Positions 14,573 through 22,261 of a stretch of 64,000 bases of DNA are shown here, one piece after another. A program made the position numbers and the translations under genes. The notes beneath the pieces are model-generated. The model saw only the letters and a list, made by a program, of their open reading frames with translations. It was not told the DNA's origin and did not search any database. Within the stretch, counting starts at the first letter, position 1. Every line of letters begins with the position of its first letter. This DNA comes from SZUA-37 sp964472525. Its GTDB lineage: Bacteria; Pseudomonadota; Gammaproteobacteria; UBA6429; Thiohalophilaceae. The DNA lies in NCBI GenBank assembly GCA_964472525.1, contig CAYYLL010000001.1, positions 1-64,000 of the forward strand, written 5' to 3'.

Positions 14573-15205
14573 ATGGAGTTAAATTTGGTATCTGAAATAA
14601 AATGGCGTTTAATTATTTCTATTGTCGCTTCATTGGCAATCATTTTATTAACGGCATTTGAGTGGTCAATTATTGATAGAATTACACCGTTCTTGTATAT
14701 GCCTTTGGCTGGCGCAGTTTGGTTGTTTTTTATTATTGCTGCAATAGCAAGTCTCACCTGTTTATTTAAATTCAAACAAATAGGTGTCAACTCATTATTA
14801 CCTTTAGGTACTTTGGCAGCAGGGTTTCTAATTGTGTATTTAGTGCCATTCACTAATTTATGGTTAAAGGCTGATTTCGCTCTGTATAAAAATGAAAGAA
14901 CAGAAATTGTTAAAAGGGTTTATGATTCCAGACTAAAGCCGAATGTTAGTCATAATACGTCGCTTATTGATTTAGGCAATTTATATCCGCTTGTCTCGAC
15001 AGGAGGAAATCAAATAATAGTTGAGGAGCATGCTGGCCTTAAATATGTTTTTTTCTATACGTTTCGAGGAGTTTTGGATAATTATTCGGGTTTTATCTAT
15101 GTCCCTGATGGTGGAGAACCAAAGAACTATTCAGATCTAGATGAAAGCGATTCAAGCCAAATTACTTATTTAGAAGGTAATTGGTATTATGTCTCTCATC
15201 ACTAA
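14573..15205 (+). CDS. Membrane protein of unknown function with a C-terminal soluble domain (cassette)
   Basis: This 210-residue protein starts only 4 bp after attC 14. Three membrane helices (about 11-31, 39-65 and 74-97) are followed by a roughly 110-residue soluble part rich in aromatic and beta-prone residues (YVFFYTFRGVLDNYSGFIYV and ITYLEGNWYYVSHH). No family recognised. The close spacing to attC means its translation start lies at the cassette boundary with no room for a Shine-Dalgarno sequence of its own, so the ribosome binding site, if any, comes from the attC end. Confidence 0.7.
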   Translation: MELNLVSEIKWRLIISIVASLAIILLTAFEWSIIDRITPFLYMPLAGAVWLFFIIAAIASLTCLFKFKQIGVNSLLPLGTLAAGFLIVYLVPFTNLWLKADFALYKNERTEIVKRVYDSRLKPNVSHNTSLIDLGNLYPLVSTGGNQIIVEEHAGLKYVFFYTFRGVLDNYSGFIYVPDGGEPKNYSDLDESDSSQITYLEGNWYYVSHH

Positions 15206-15207
15206 TG

Positions 15208-15283
15208 GACTAACAAGCCCAATCAACTCGGACAATTTGCTACGTTGCGATTCGCAAATTTCCGGTTATTGGCGACGTTAGCA
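15208..15283 (+). repeat. attC: attC site 15
   Basis: GACTAAC and GTTAGCA (one mismatch each) flank a 76-bp palindrome (cggacaatttgc opposite gcaaatttccg). A further right-half-like stretch ending in GTTAGAC occurs at 15424-15430 without a recognisable left half. Confidence 0.75.
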
Positions 15284-15468
15284 AATCAAAGAGGACATAC
15301 TTCGAGGGTGTAGTGGCGCATAGTTAAATGAGGCATAAGTGAAACTCGGTAGAAATTTTAAAAAAATTTATGATTTGTTACACTGGAAAAATTACGCTAT
15401 TTCAAGAATCTCTGGATGAGGGTGTTAGACTTTATCCCTTAAAATAAGTAAATGTATGCTGTGCTGTT

Positions 15469-15678
15469 ATGGGAATATTAATTGCTGTATTTATTGGGCT
15501 TATATGTATTATTTTCCCATCTTTTTCCGGTAAGGTAATAGCATAGTTGTTGGATATAATAACTAAATATAAATATGCTGCTGCACCACCTGAGCAAAAA
15601 ACGGTTCGGCCATTTTTTTCAATACTGCTTGGAGTGGTGATTATTTCTATTGCTACCGCTATATATTTAAAAAATTAA
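15469..15678 (+). pseudogene. Small two-helix membrane protein, interrupted by an in-frame TAG
   Basis: ATG 15469 opens MGILIAVFIGLICIIFPSFS GKVIA, then a TAG (15544-15546), and the same frame continues with LLDIITKYKYAAAPPEQKTV and a second helix (FSILLGVVIISIATAIYLK) to 15678. The uninterrupted frame on both sides suggests one substitution in a 69-residue small membrane protein. I do not recognise the family. Bases 15284-15468 show only the attC-like half noted above. Confidence 0.5.
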
Positions 15679-15806
15679 TGAGTAGTGGATGATGATAGTT
15701 TGTGGTCTGTTAGGTATAAATTTTAACGAATATATTGAAGGGGCATTGGTACGCCGTACACTGTATACAATGGTTAGGTATTATAATCAAAAATGGGAGA
15801 AACAAA

Positions 15807-16160
15807 ATGGGTGAAGAAATAGCTGAGGGTAAGTCAACGTCTGAAGGCACTGCCAAAATCGTTTATATTTTGTATCTTGTGGGGATTGTCTTTGGTATTA
15901 CCGGAATAATAGGTGTGGTGATGGCCTATGTTAATAAAAGCGATGCACCAGATTGGTTGAAAAGCCATTATCAATTCCAAATTAGAACATTCTGGATTGG
16001 TGCTTTGTATATGCTGATTGGTTTTATACTTTCCGTTGTGATTATTGGGTATTTTGTTCTTTTTTTTTGGGTGATTTGGCTGCTTGTGCGTTGTGTAAAA
16101 GGGATGAAGTCACTCGACCAGAAACAATCTCATCCAAATCCAGCGGGTTGGATGTTTTAA
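15807..16160 (+). CDS. DUF4870-like membrane protein
   Basis: The best start is ATG 15807, preceded by a gggagaaac ribosome binding site; an in-frame upstream ATG at 15735 lacks one. The 117-residue protein has a charged start, a helix pair (about 18-43), the conserved soluble motif SDAPDWLKSHYQFQIRTFWI, a second helix pair (about 65-98) and a tail RCVKGMKSLDQ with NPAGWMF. This matches small DUF4870/Tic20-like proteins common in gammaproteobacteria; function unknown. It is either the last cassette or the first chromosomal gene. Confidence 0.75.
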   Translation: MGEEIAEGKSTSEGTAKIVYILYLVGIVFGITGIIGVVMAYVNKSDAPDWLKSHYQFQIRTFWIGALYMLIGFILSVVIIGYFVLFFWVIWLLVRCVKGMKSLDQKQSHPNPAGWMF

Positions 16161-16179
16161 AAATATACTTGGGTGGTTA

Positions 16180-16222
16180 AAAATGCAGTGGTTGTAGAGT
16201 ATAACGGAAATCACTGTATTTT
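16180..16222 (+). terminator. Inverted repeat after the DUF4870-like gene
   Basis: aaaatgcagtg (16180-16190) pairs with cactgtatttt (16212-16222), with one G-U pair, a 21-nt loop and T-rich sequence after. It is a plausible, weak terminator at the right edge of the cassette array. Confidence 0.35.
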
Positions 16223-16303
16223 ACTTATTATTGTTTAGTTGTTTATTACGATTGGTTCTGATTTAATGGAACAATATTCGCTTTGTACAGGGTAACAAAT
16301 AGA

Positions 16304-17434
16304 TTAATGAACAAATAACTCAACAAGAATTTGTTCATAGACTTCCGATAGTTGTTCTAACTCTTTAATATCAACATGCTCATCCACCTGATGGATAGTA
16401 GCATTGAGTGGACCCAATTCCAGTACTTGCGCACCGGTTGGTGCTATAAAACGCCCATCGGATGTACCACCGGCAGTGGATAACTCGGTATCAATCCCAA
16501 TAACTTTTTTGATGGCTGCACTTGCTGCGTCTAGAAGTTTGCCTTCTGCGGTTAAAAAAGGATGCCCGGATAAAATCCATTTTAAGTCATACTCAAAATT
16601 GTATTGATTTAAAATGGCTTCGACTTCCTGTTGCAGTTTTTCGGATGTGGTTTCAGTGGAAAAACGAAAGTTAAAGGTTACATCCATATCTGCCGGGATA
16701 ACATTGGTGGCACCCGTACCGCTGTTGATATTACTTATTTGGAAGGTGGTGGGCGGAAAATGATCATTGCCATTATCCCATTGTTTACTAGTGAGTTCGT
16801 TCATTGTCGCTGCAAAAGCGTGAATAGGGTTTTTAGCCAGATGTGGGTAGGCCACATGGCCTTGTTTACCTTTTATTTTTAATTCGGCACCGAGTGAGCC
16901 ACGGCGACCATTTTTAACCACGTCACCCATTTGATGGGTGCTGGATGGCTCGCCGACTAAACACCAGTCGATTTGAATTTTTTGGGCACTTAAGTGTTCA
17001 ATCACTTTTACGGTGCCATCAGTTGCCGGGCCTTCTTCATCGCTAGTAATTAAAAAGCCAACGCTGCCATCAATATCGGGATGGTTTTTATAAAAACGTT
17101 CACAAGCGGTTACCATTGCGGCTACCGAGCCTTTCATATCGGAAGTGCCACGGCCATAGAGTTTGCCGTTATCAATAGTGGGGGTAAACGGCGGGAAACG
17201 CCAGTTTTCTTCGGGGCCGGTAGGCACGACATCGGTATGACCGGCAAAAACAAACAAGGGTTTTGCTTTGCCTTTGGTCGCCCATAAGTTAAAGACATCG
17301 CCATAGTTGAGGTTTTCAATATTAAAGCCAATGTTTTTTAAACGTTCGGCTATAATATTTTGGCAGTTTGCATCGTCAGGTGTAACGGAAGCTTGCGCGA
17401 TAAGTTGTTTAGTAAGTTCCAGAGTCGACGACAT
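16304..17434 (-). CDS. dapE: Succinyl-diaminopimelate desuccinylase
   Basis: DapE hydrolyses N-succinyl-L,L-2,6-diaminopimelate to L,L-diaminopimelate, a late step toward lysine and peptidoglycan. The start at 17434 gives 376 residues, the usual DapE length; an upstream in-frame start would add 14 atypical residues. Metal-site motifs are visible: FVFAGHTDVVP (His66, Asp68), GRGTSDMKGS (Asp99) and ITSDEEGP (Glu133, Glu134). The gene lies on the same strand as yffB-like, dapD and dapC, forming a pathway cluster. Confidence 0.97.
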   Translation of the reverse strand: MSSTLELTKQLIAQASVTPDDANCQNIIAERLKNIGFNIENLNYGDVFNLWATKGKAKPLFVFAGHTDVVPTGPEENWRFPPFTPTIDNGKLYGRGTSDMKGSVAAMVTACERFYKNHPDIDGSVGFLITSDEEGPATDGTVKVIEHLSAQKIQIDWCLVGEPSSTHQMGDVVKNGRRGSLGAELKIKGKQGHVAYPHLAKNPIHAFAATMNELTSKQWDNGNDHFPPTTFQISNINSGTGATNVIPADMDVTFNFRFSTETTSEKLQQEVEAILNQYNFEYDLKWILSGHPFLTAEGKLLDAASAAIKKVIGIDTELSTAGGTSDGRFIAPTGAQVLELGPLNATIHQVDEHVDIKELEQLSEVYEQILVELFVH

Positions 17435-17504
17435 TATCTTTATCGCTTCTATTTTGTTAAACCGTTGCTCTCGCAAGTTGCGAGAGTTTATACGCTATTT
17501 GTTT

Positions 17505-17852
17505 TTATAATTGAAACAAGTGTTTGTAAAATGCGTCACTAAAACCGGCATGGCATTTTTCGGCATGTTCAATAACAGGTCTTTTTATAATAGACGGTTG
17601 TTGTTGCATAATCCCTTTGGCCTTTTCCGCATCGAGATTCACTTTTTGGTGGTCAGGGAGTTTGCGCCAAGTAGTGCTGCGTCGGTTGAGTAATGTTTCC
17701 CAACCAATCGATTTTACCCACTTGTCGAGTGCTTCATCAGGAACACCATCATCAGAAAAGTCATGAAACTCATAACTAATTTCATTTTTTTCAAGCCATT
17801 TGCGTGCTTCGACTACTGTGTCACAATTTTTAATACCATAAAGGGTCGTCAT
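17505..17852 (-). CDS. yffB: ArsC/Spx-family reductase-like protein (YffB type)
   Basis: This 115-residue thioredoxin-fold protein of the ArsC family reads MTTLYGIKNCDTVVEARKWL at the start, with one conserved Cys at position 10, followed by FHDF, RRSTTWRKL and IIKRPVIE. E. coli YffB has the same length and also neighbours dapE, and a glutathione-dependent thiol reductase role has been proposed. It sits between dapD (3 bp away) and dapE, so the three are probably one transcript. It is not a genuine arsenate reductase by context. Confidence 0.9.
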   Translation of the reverse strand: MTTLYGIKNCDTVVEARKWLEKNEISYEFHDFSDDGVPDEALDKWVKSIGWETLLNRRSTTWRKLPDHQKVNLDAEKAKGIMQQQPSIIKRPVIEHAEKCHAGFSDAFYKHLFQL

Positions 17853-17855
17853 AAT

Positions 17856-18677
17856 TTAAATATCTCTTAGTAACTCGTTAATGCCAACTTTGCCAAGTGT
17901 TTTTTCATCTACTTGCTTCACAATAACAGCACAATATAAGCTGTATTTGCCATCGTTTGACGGTAAGTTGCCTGACACAACAACAGAACCAGCCGGGATG
18001 CGGCCATAGGTAACTTCGTCAGTGAGGCGGTTATAAATTCGGGTACTTTGGCCAATGTATACGCCCATTGAAATAACGGAACCTTTTTCAACGATGACGC
18101 CTTCCACAACTTCGGAGCGTGCGCCAATAAAGCAATTATCTTCAATGATGGTGGGAGCTGCTTGCAACGGTTCCAATACGCCACCAATACCAACACCACC
18201 GGATAAATGTACATTTTTACCAATTTGCGCGCATGAACCCACGGTTGCCCAAGTGTCAACCATGGTGCCAGAATCGACATATGCACCGATATTGACGTAA
18301 GAAGGCATTAAAACGGTGCCAGATGCAATGTAGGCGCCTTTGCGTACGGTAGCCGGTGGCACAACGCGCACGCCGCTTGAACGAAAATCGCGTGAATTAA
18401 AATCGGCATACTTTGATGGCACTTTATCGTAGTAGTTTGTAAAACCACCTTTCATAAATTCGTTATCTTCAATACGAAATGATAATAAAACCGCCTTTTT
18501 CAACCACTCATTAACAAGCCAACCGCCATCTTTTGGTTCGGCAACGCGTGCTTCACCGCTGTCTAGCATGTCCATAGCCTCATTAACAGCTTCTTTCACA
18601 ATAGTGTCAGCAGTACGGGGGGTGATTTCGGCTCTGTTCTCAAATGCGCTTTCAATGATGCTTTTGATGTCGCTCAT
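17856..18677 (-). CDS. dapD: Tetrahydrodipicolinate N-succinyltransferase
   Basis: DapD transfers succinyl from succinyl-CoA to tetrahydrodipicolinate, committing the succinylase branch of the lysine/DAP pathway. The 273-residue length equals that of enteric DapD. The N-terminal helical part is followed by left-handed beta-helix hexapeptide repeats (VNIGAYVDSGTMVDTWATVG; GGVGIGGVLEPLQA) and the C-terminal VVVSGNLPS region. An unusually Val/Ile-rich coil with the trimeric active-site Asp/Glu pattern is intact. About 110 bp of noncoding sequence separate it from dapC upstream. Confidence 0.97.
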   Translation of the reverse strand: MSDIKSIIESAFENRAEITPRTADTIVKEAVNEAMDMLDSGEARVAEPKDGGWLVNEWLKKAVLLSFRIEDNEFMKGGFTNYYDKVPSKYADFNSRDFRSSGVRVVPPATVRKGAYIASGTVLMPSYVNIGAYVDSGTMVDTWATVGSCAQIGKNVHLSGGVGIGGVLEPLQAAPTIIEDNCFIGARSEVVEGVIVEKGSVISMGVYIGQSTRIYNRLTDEVTYGRIPAGSVVVSGNLPSNDGKYSLYCAVIVKQVDEKTLGKVGINELLRDI

Positions 18678-18787
18678 TTTCTACTCCATAATTTGGTATA
18701 TCCATTTTCGCAAAGCACATGGCGAAAAATGATGGCGTATTATACCTGAATTGATGCTCTGAGTGCTAATTAAATAAAAGTTTCAGG

Positions 18788-19999
18788 TTATAATGTTTGT
18801 ATATAACACTTTATTCTATTAGCCGCTTCAATACATTCTTCTATTGGCGCAACTAGCGCAATACGTATATGTTGTGCGCCGGGATTACCCATGGGCGTTT
18901 CCCTTGATAAAAATTGACCAGGAAGTACGGTCACATTTTGTTGTTCGAATAAATTGCGTGCAAAAATGCTGTCATCTTGATGGCACTCAGGGGGAATTTT
19001 TAACCATAGGTAAAAGGCGGCATCGGGTAAGGAAGCATCAATAACCGGTGCCAGAACCTTGATGACAGCATCAAATTTTTGCTTGTATAGTTTACGATTG
19101 TCGATAACGTGCTGCTCATCTTCCCAAGCTTTAATGCTGGCATATTGGTGGTGATAAGGCAGAGCGCAGCCATGGTAGGTACGGTATTTTAAGAATCCCG
19201 CCATAATGTCGGCATCACCAGCGACAAAGCCTGAACGTAGGCCAGGCAGGTTGGAACGTTTAGATAAACTATGAAAGACAACGCAGTGTTTAAAATCATT
19301 TAATCCCATTTCGGTGGCAGCTTGCAGTAATCCAGCGGGCGGTGTGCTTTCATCAAAATAAATTTCTGAATAACATTCATCTGATGCAATAATAAAATTG
19401 TATTGTTGTGCCAGTTTAATCACTGTTTTCAGATAATCGAGTGACATCACTGTGCCGGTCGGGTTGCCGGGGGTGCAAAGGTAGAATAGTTGGCAACGTT
19501 GTAGCACGTTTTTGGGTATGCTATTTAAGTCGGGTAAGTTATTATTTTCAGCGGTTGTGTTTAAATAGTAGGGTGTGGCTCCGGCGAGTAATGTGGCACC
19601 TTCATAAATTTGGTAAAAGGGATTAGGCATGATCACAATTGGGTTTTTGCTGCGATCAATCACTGTTTGTGCAAAAGCAAACAATGCTTCACGCGTGCCA
19701 TTGACGGGCAAGGTGTGTTTTTCCGGGTCGAGCGCATCGGACGGCAGTTTAAAACGTTTTGTTAACCAGTTAACGATGCTTTGTCTTAAGGGGAGCAGCC
19801 CTTTTGTTAAGGGATATTTTTCAATCGTAGAAAGTTGCTGTGTTAACTCGTCAAAAATAAATTGAGGCGCAGGGTGTTTGGGTTCGCCAATGGATAAAGC
19901 AATATGTGTCAATGATGAGGGCGGTACAATTCCTTTTTTAATGGCGTTGAGCTTTTCAAATGGATAAGGGAATAACGAGTTAAGATCAGGATTCATCAT
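18788..19999 (-). CDS. dapC: Succinyldiaminopimelate transaminase
   Basis: This fold-type I PLP aminotransferase of 403 residues converts N-succinyl-2-amino-6-ketopimelate to N-succinyl-DAP with glutamate. Visible motifs are CTPGNPTGTVM (Asn179), ASDECYSEIYF (Asp207/Tyr210) and the PLP lysine in HSLSKRSNLPGL (Lys247), plus a C-terminal Arg in HIRIALVAP. With dapD and dapE on the same strand this supplies the succinylase branch. The second Met codon, 3 bp in, is an equally possible start. Confidence 0.93.
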   Translation of the reverse strand: MMNPDLNSLFPYPFEKLNAIKKGIVPPSSLTHIALSIGEPKHPAPQFIFDELTQQLSTIEKYPLTKGLLPLRQSIVNWLTKRFKLPSDALDPEKHTLPVNGTREALFAFAQTVIDRSKNPIVIMPNPFYQIYEGATLLAGATPYYLNTTAENNNLPDLNSIPKNVLQRCQLFYLCTPGNPTGTVMSLDYLKTVIKLAQQYNFIIASDECYSEIYFDESTPPAGLLQAATEMGLNDFKHCVVFHSLSKRSNLPGLRSGFVAGDADIMAGFLKYRTYHGCALPYHHQYASIKAWEDEQHVIDNRKLYKQKFDAVIKVLAPVIDASLPDAAFYLWLKIPPECHQDDSIFARNLFEQQNVTVLPGQFLSRETPMGNPGAQHIRIALVAPIEECIEAANRIKCYIQTL

Positions 20000-20125
20000 T
20001 GTGTTTGTTATAATAGTGAGATTAGATCATTATATTGTGTGTCATCTTTATATGATACCTTTAATATGTCATAGGTAAAGCAAAAGAAGCATGAATCGTA
20101 AGCCTGAAAAACAGACTGGAGAAAT

Positions 20126-21007
20126 ATGCCTGAATTAAAAAATACATCACTTGTTGCATCATTGTGTTTATTATTGGCGGCCATATTATGGGGAGTATTC
20201 TGGTATCCGTTGCGTTGGTTGGAATCGCAAGGGATAGATGGTCTTTGGGCAACATTGTTTATCTATATAGGCACCAGTGTTTATTTCATACCCTATTTTA
20301 GACAAAGCTTTAGTGAAATTCGAACCCGACCACTGCTAATGTGTCTACTCGCGGTTTTTGCAGGCTGGACTAATATCGCATTTTTTTTGGCAGTGATTGA
20401 TGGGGAAGTGGTACGTGTTTTACTACTCTTTTATATGTCTCCCATTTGGGCCATTTTATTGGCTTATTTTATTCTTAAAGAACATTTAACGCTGCATAAT
20501 TTTTTAGCATTGGTGGTGGCATTGTTTGGAATGTTGATTATGTTATGGCAGGTCGATATGGATTACCCTTGGCCAACGAAAACTTCGGACTGGTTGGCAC
20601 TTTCTTCAGGTATGGCTTTTGCTATTACCAATGTTGTTATGCGAATGGCTCAAACAGTTTCACCACGCACCAAAGCGATTGTCGGTTGGTATGGCGTGTT
20701 AATTGTTTCGTTAATTTTAATTATGCTGCTACAAGTGCCATTAGAAAAAGTGGAGCCTGGAACATTAATAATTGCATTTGTTATTGGTGCCACGATGGTT
20801 GTTATTATGACATTAGCCGTCGCTTTTGGTGTATCACACTTGCCGGTGCAGCAGTCGGCGGTTATCCTGTTATTTGAAGTTGTTGTCGGAGCCATATCAG
20901 CCTATTTAATCATTGGTGAAACGATGGTGTTAAGAGAATGGTTGGGTGGAGGATTAATTTTATCTGCTGGTTTATATGTTGCGTTTGACAAAGGGAGTAA
21001 TATTTAA
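20126..21007 (+). CDS. EamA/DMT-superfamily transporter
   Basis: This 293-residue integral membrane protein has about ten hydrophobic helices arranged as two EamA repeats (first ending near ILAYFILKEHLT, second near AISAYLIIGETMVLREWLGG). Each repeat carries the typical E-x-L/R after an acidic helix end. The family exports metabolites such as amino acids or nucleobases; the substrate cannot be inferred. Its stop overlaps the start of the next gene by one base (TAATG), implying translational coupling. Confidence 0.88.
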   Translation: MPELKNTSLVASLCLLLAAILWGVFWYPLRWLESQGIDGLWATLFIYIGTSVYFIPYFRQSFSEIRTRPLLMCLLAVFAGWTNIAFFLAVIDGEVVRVLLLFYMSPIWAILLAYFILKEHLTLHNFLALVVALFGMLIMLWQVDMDYPWPTKTSDWLALSSGMAFAITNVVMRMAQTVSPRTKAIVGWYGVLIVSLILIMLLQVPLEKVEPGTLIIAFVIGATMVVIMTLAVAFGVSHLPVQQSAVILLFEVVVGAISAYLIIGETMVLREWLGGGLILSAGLYVAFDKGSNI

Positions 21008-21393
21008 TGGTCAAGGTCACGCAGTTATTGCATTACACTATTTTAGTCAGTGATTTATCGCAAGCCATTGAATTTTATGAAGGACTATTGGGATTATCGG
21101 CAGATGAGTCGCGCCCGGATCTTGGTTATCCGGGTAAATGGTATCGTTTGGGGGCACAGCAAATTCATCTGATGGAATTGGCCGATCCCGAAAAACTAAA
21201 AGCTATTCAATTAGATAGGCCTGAATACGTCGGGCGTGACCGGCATATTGCTGTTAAGGTGGATTCGGTGAAAAATTTAGCTAAACTTTTAGAGTGTTCC
21301 GGTATCCATTTTACGATGAGTCGCTCCGGGCGACAGGCATTGTTTTGTCGTGATCCGGATGGGAATGGTCTTGAGTTTGTTCAAATACAATAA
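21007..21393 (+). CDS. VOC (glyoxalase/bleomycin-resistance) family protein
   Basis: This 128-residue VOC-fold protein has two beta-alpha-beta-beta-beta modules: HYTILVSDLSQAIEFYEGLL GL at the start and DRHIAVKVDSVKNLAKLLEC followed by FCRDPDGNGLEFVQI at the end. Candidate metal ligands are the His near residue 9, His about 78 and Glu about 124. Members include dioxygenases, isomerases and resistance proteins; no specific substrate is evident. It is coupled to the EamA transporter, which may hint at shared metabolite handling. Confidence 0.88.
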   Translation: MVKVTQLLHYTILVSDLSQAIEFYEGLLGLSADESRPDLGYPGKWYRLGAQQIHLMELADPEKLKAIQLDRPEYVGRDRHIAVKVDSVKNLAKLLECSGIHFTMSRSGRQALFCRDPDGNGLEFVQIQ

Positions 21394-21403
21394 GTAGGAT
21401 TTT

Positions 21404-22252
21404 ATGAGCGAGTCTGCAGTTAAAGCGCCAAATAAAACAGTTTCACTACAAGCATTAAAGCTTCCCACTGTTTCTCAACAGGGGATGAAAGCATTAGAAA
21501 TGATTAATGCACAAGATTTACAATTTAAGGAATTGGAATCCATTTTATCGTCCGACCCCATGTTGATGGGGATTTTAATTAAATATGCAAATTCACCGAT
21601 GTATCGCAAGCATGTTGAAACAACCAACGTGCGTCAGGCAATGAACATGTTAGGGCTTGATATTGTTAGGTCGGCTATATTAATTTGTACGATGCGCTCA
21701 TTTTGCGAACCGATTAATCCGGCTAAAGAAATGCTCTGGGAAAAGTCAAAGCATCTTTCAATTATGGCAAAGTTACTGGCCATAAAAATATCTCGCAAGC
21801 TTGCAGACGAAGTGGAACTTACCGCAATGATGTCGGAAATTGGAGGTTTTGTTTTAAGTACCAACTTTGCTGAGGAATATGAAGCCGTTGTTGAAGACGC
21901 CAATAACAAGGAAACGACCATTGAAGATGAAGAACTTGAGCATTTTGGTTTGCATCGTGCAGAAGTCACGGCTTTAACATTAGCTAAATTAAGATTGCCA
22001 CAAATCACGCTAGATGTTCTGGACGACTACTATCAACAAAATATACCCGTAGATATTAATACACAAGCAGACAAACAATTAGTAATTCTTAAATTAGCTT
22101 CTGCTTTAATTGTTTATGAAAACAATAGAGATCTTCTTAATAATGACTCAACTAGCCTGTTGTTACTTGAAAAGCTTGGGTTGGGCAATATAAATATGGA
22201 TGGACTCTTTGATGCGTATAAAGATGAAGTTACTGAAGGTATTTCATTTTAA
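21404..22252 (+). CDS. HDOD-domain protein
   Basis: The 282-residue protein has an HDOD domain over about residues 15-210, with LPTVSQQGMKALEMINAQDL, LSSDPMLMGILIKYANSPMY and LGLDIVRSAILICTMRSF. HDOD domains resemble HD phosphohydrolases but lack the metal-binding HD pair, and usually serve as regulatory or scaffold modules in signalling. No additional EAL, GGDEF or receiver domain is present. It ends 9 bp from the convergent glnD stop. Confidence 0.85.
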   Translation: MSESAVKAPNKTVSLQALKLPTVSQQGMKALEMINAQDLQFKELESILSSDPMLMGILIKYANSPMYRKHVETTNVRQAMNMLGLDIVRSAILICTMRSFCEPINPAKEMLWEKSKHLSIMAKLLAIKISRKLADEVELTAMMSEIGGFVLSTNFAEEYEAVVEDANNKETTIEDEELEHFGLHRAEVTALTLAKLRLPQITLDVLDDYYQQNIPVDINTQADKQLVILKLASALIVYENNRDLLNNDSTSLLLLEKLGLGNINMDGLFDAYKDEVTEGISF

Positions 22253-22261
22253 TCGGCTTTA

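Noticed and set aside
3456..15678. Alternative genetic code or programmed stop readthrough as an explanation for the interrupted frames.
   Set aside because: All three stop codons are involved, and every core gene ends normally without internal stops.
16304..17476. The longer dapE start at 17476.
   Set aside because: The 14 additional residues are absent from typical DapE and the 17434 start gives the standard length.
17505..17852. Arsenate reductase (arsC) assignment.
   Set aside because: Neighbours are dap genes, the sequence matches the YffB branch, and no other ars genes are present.
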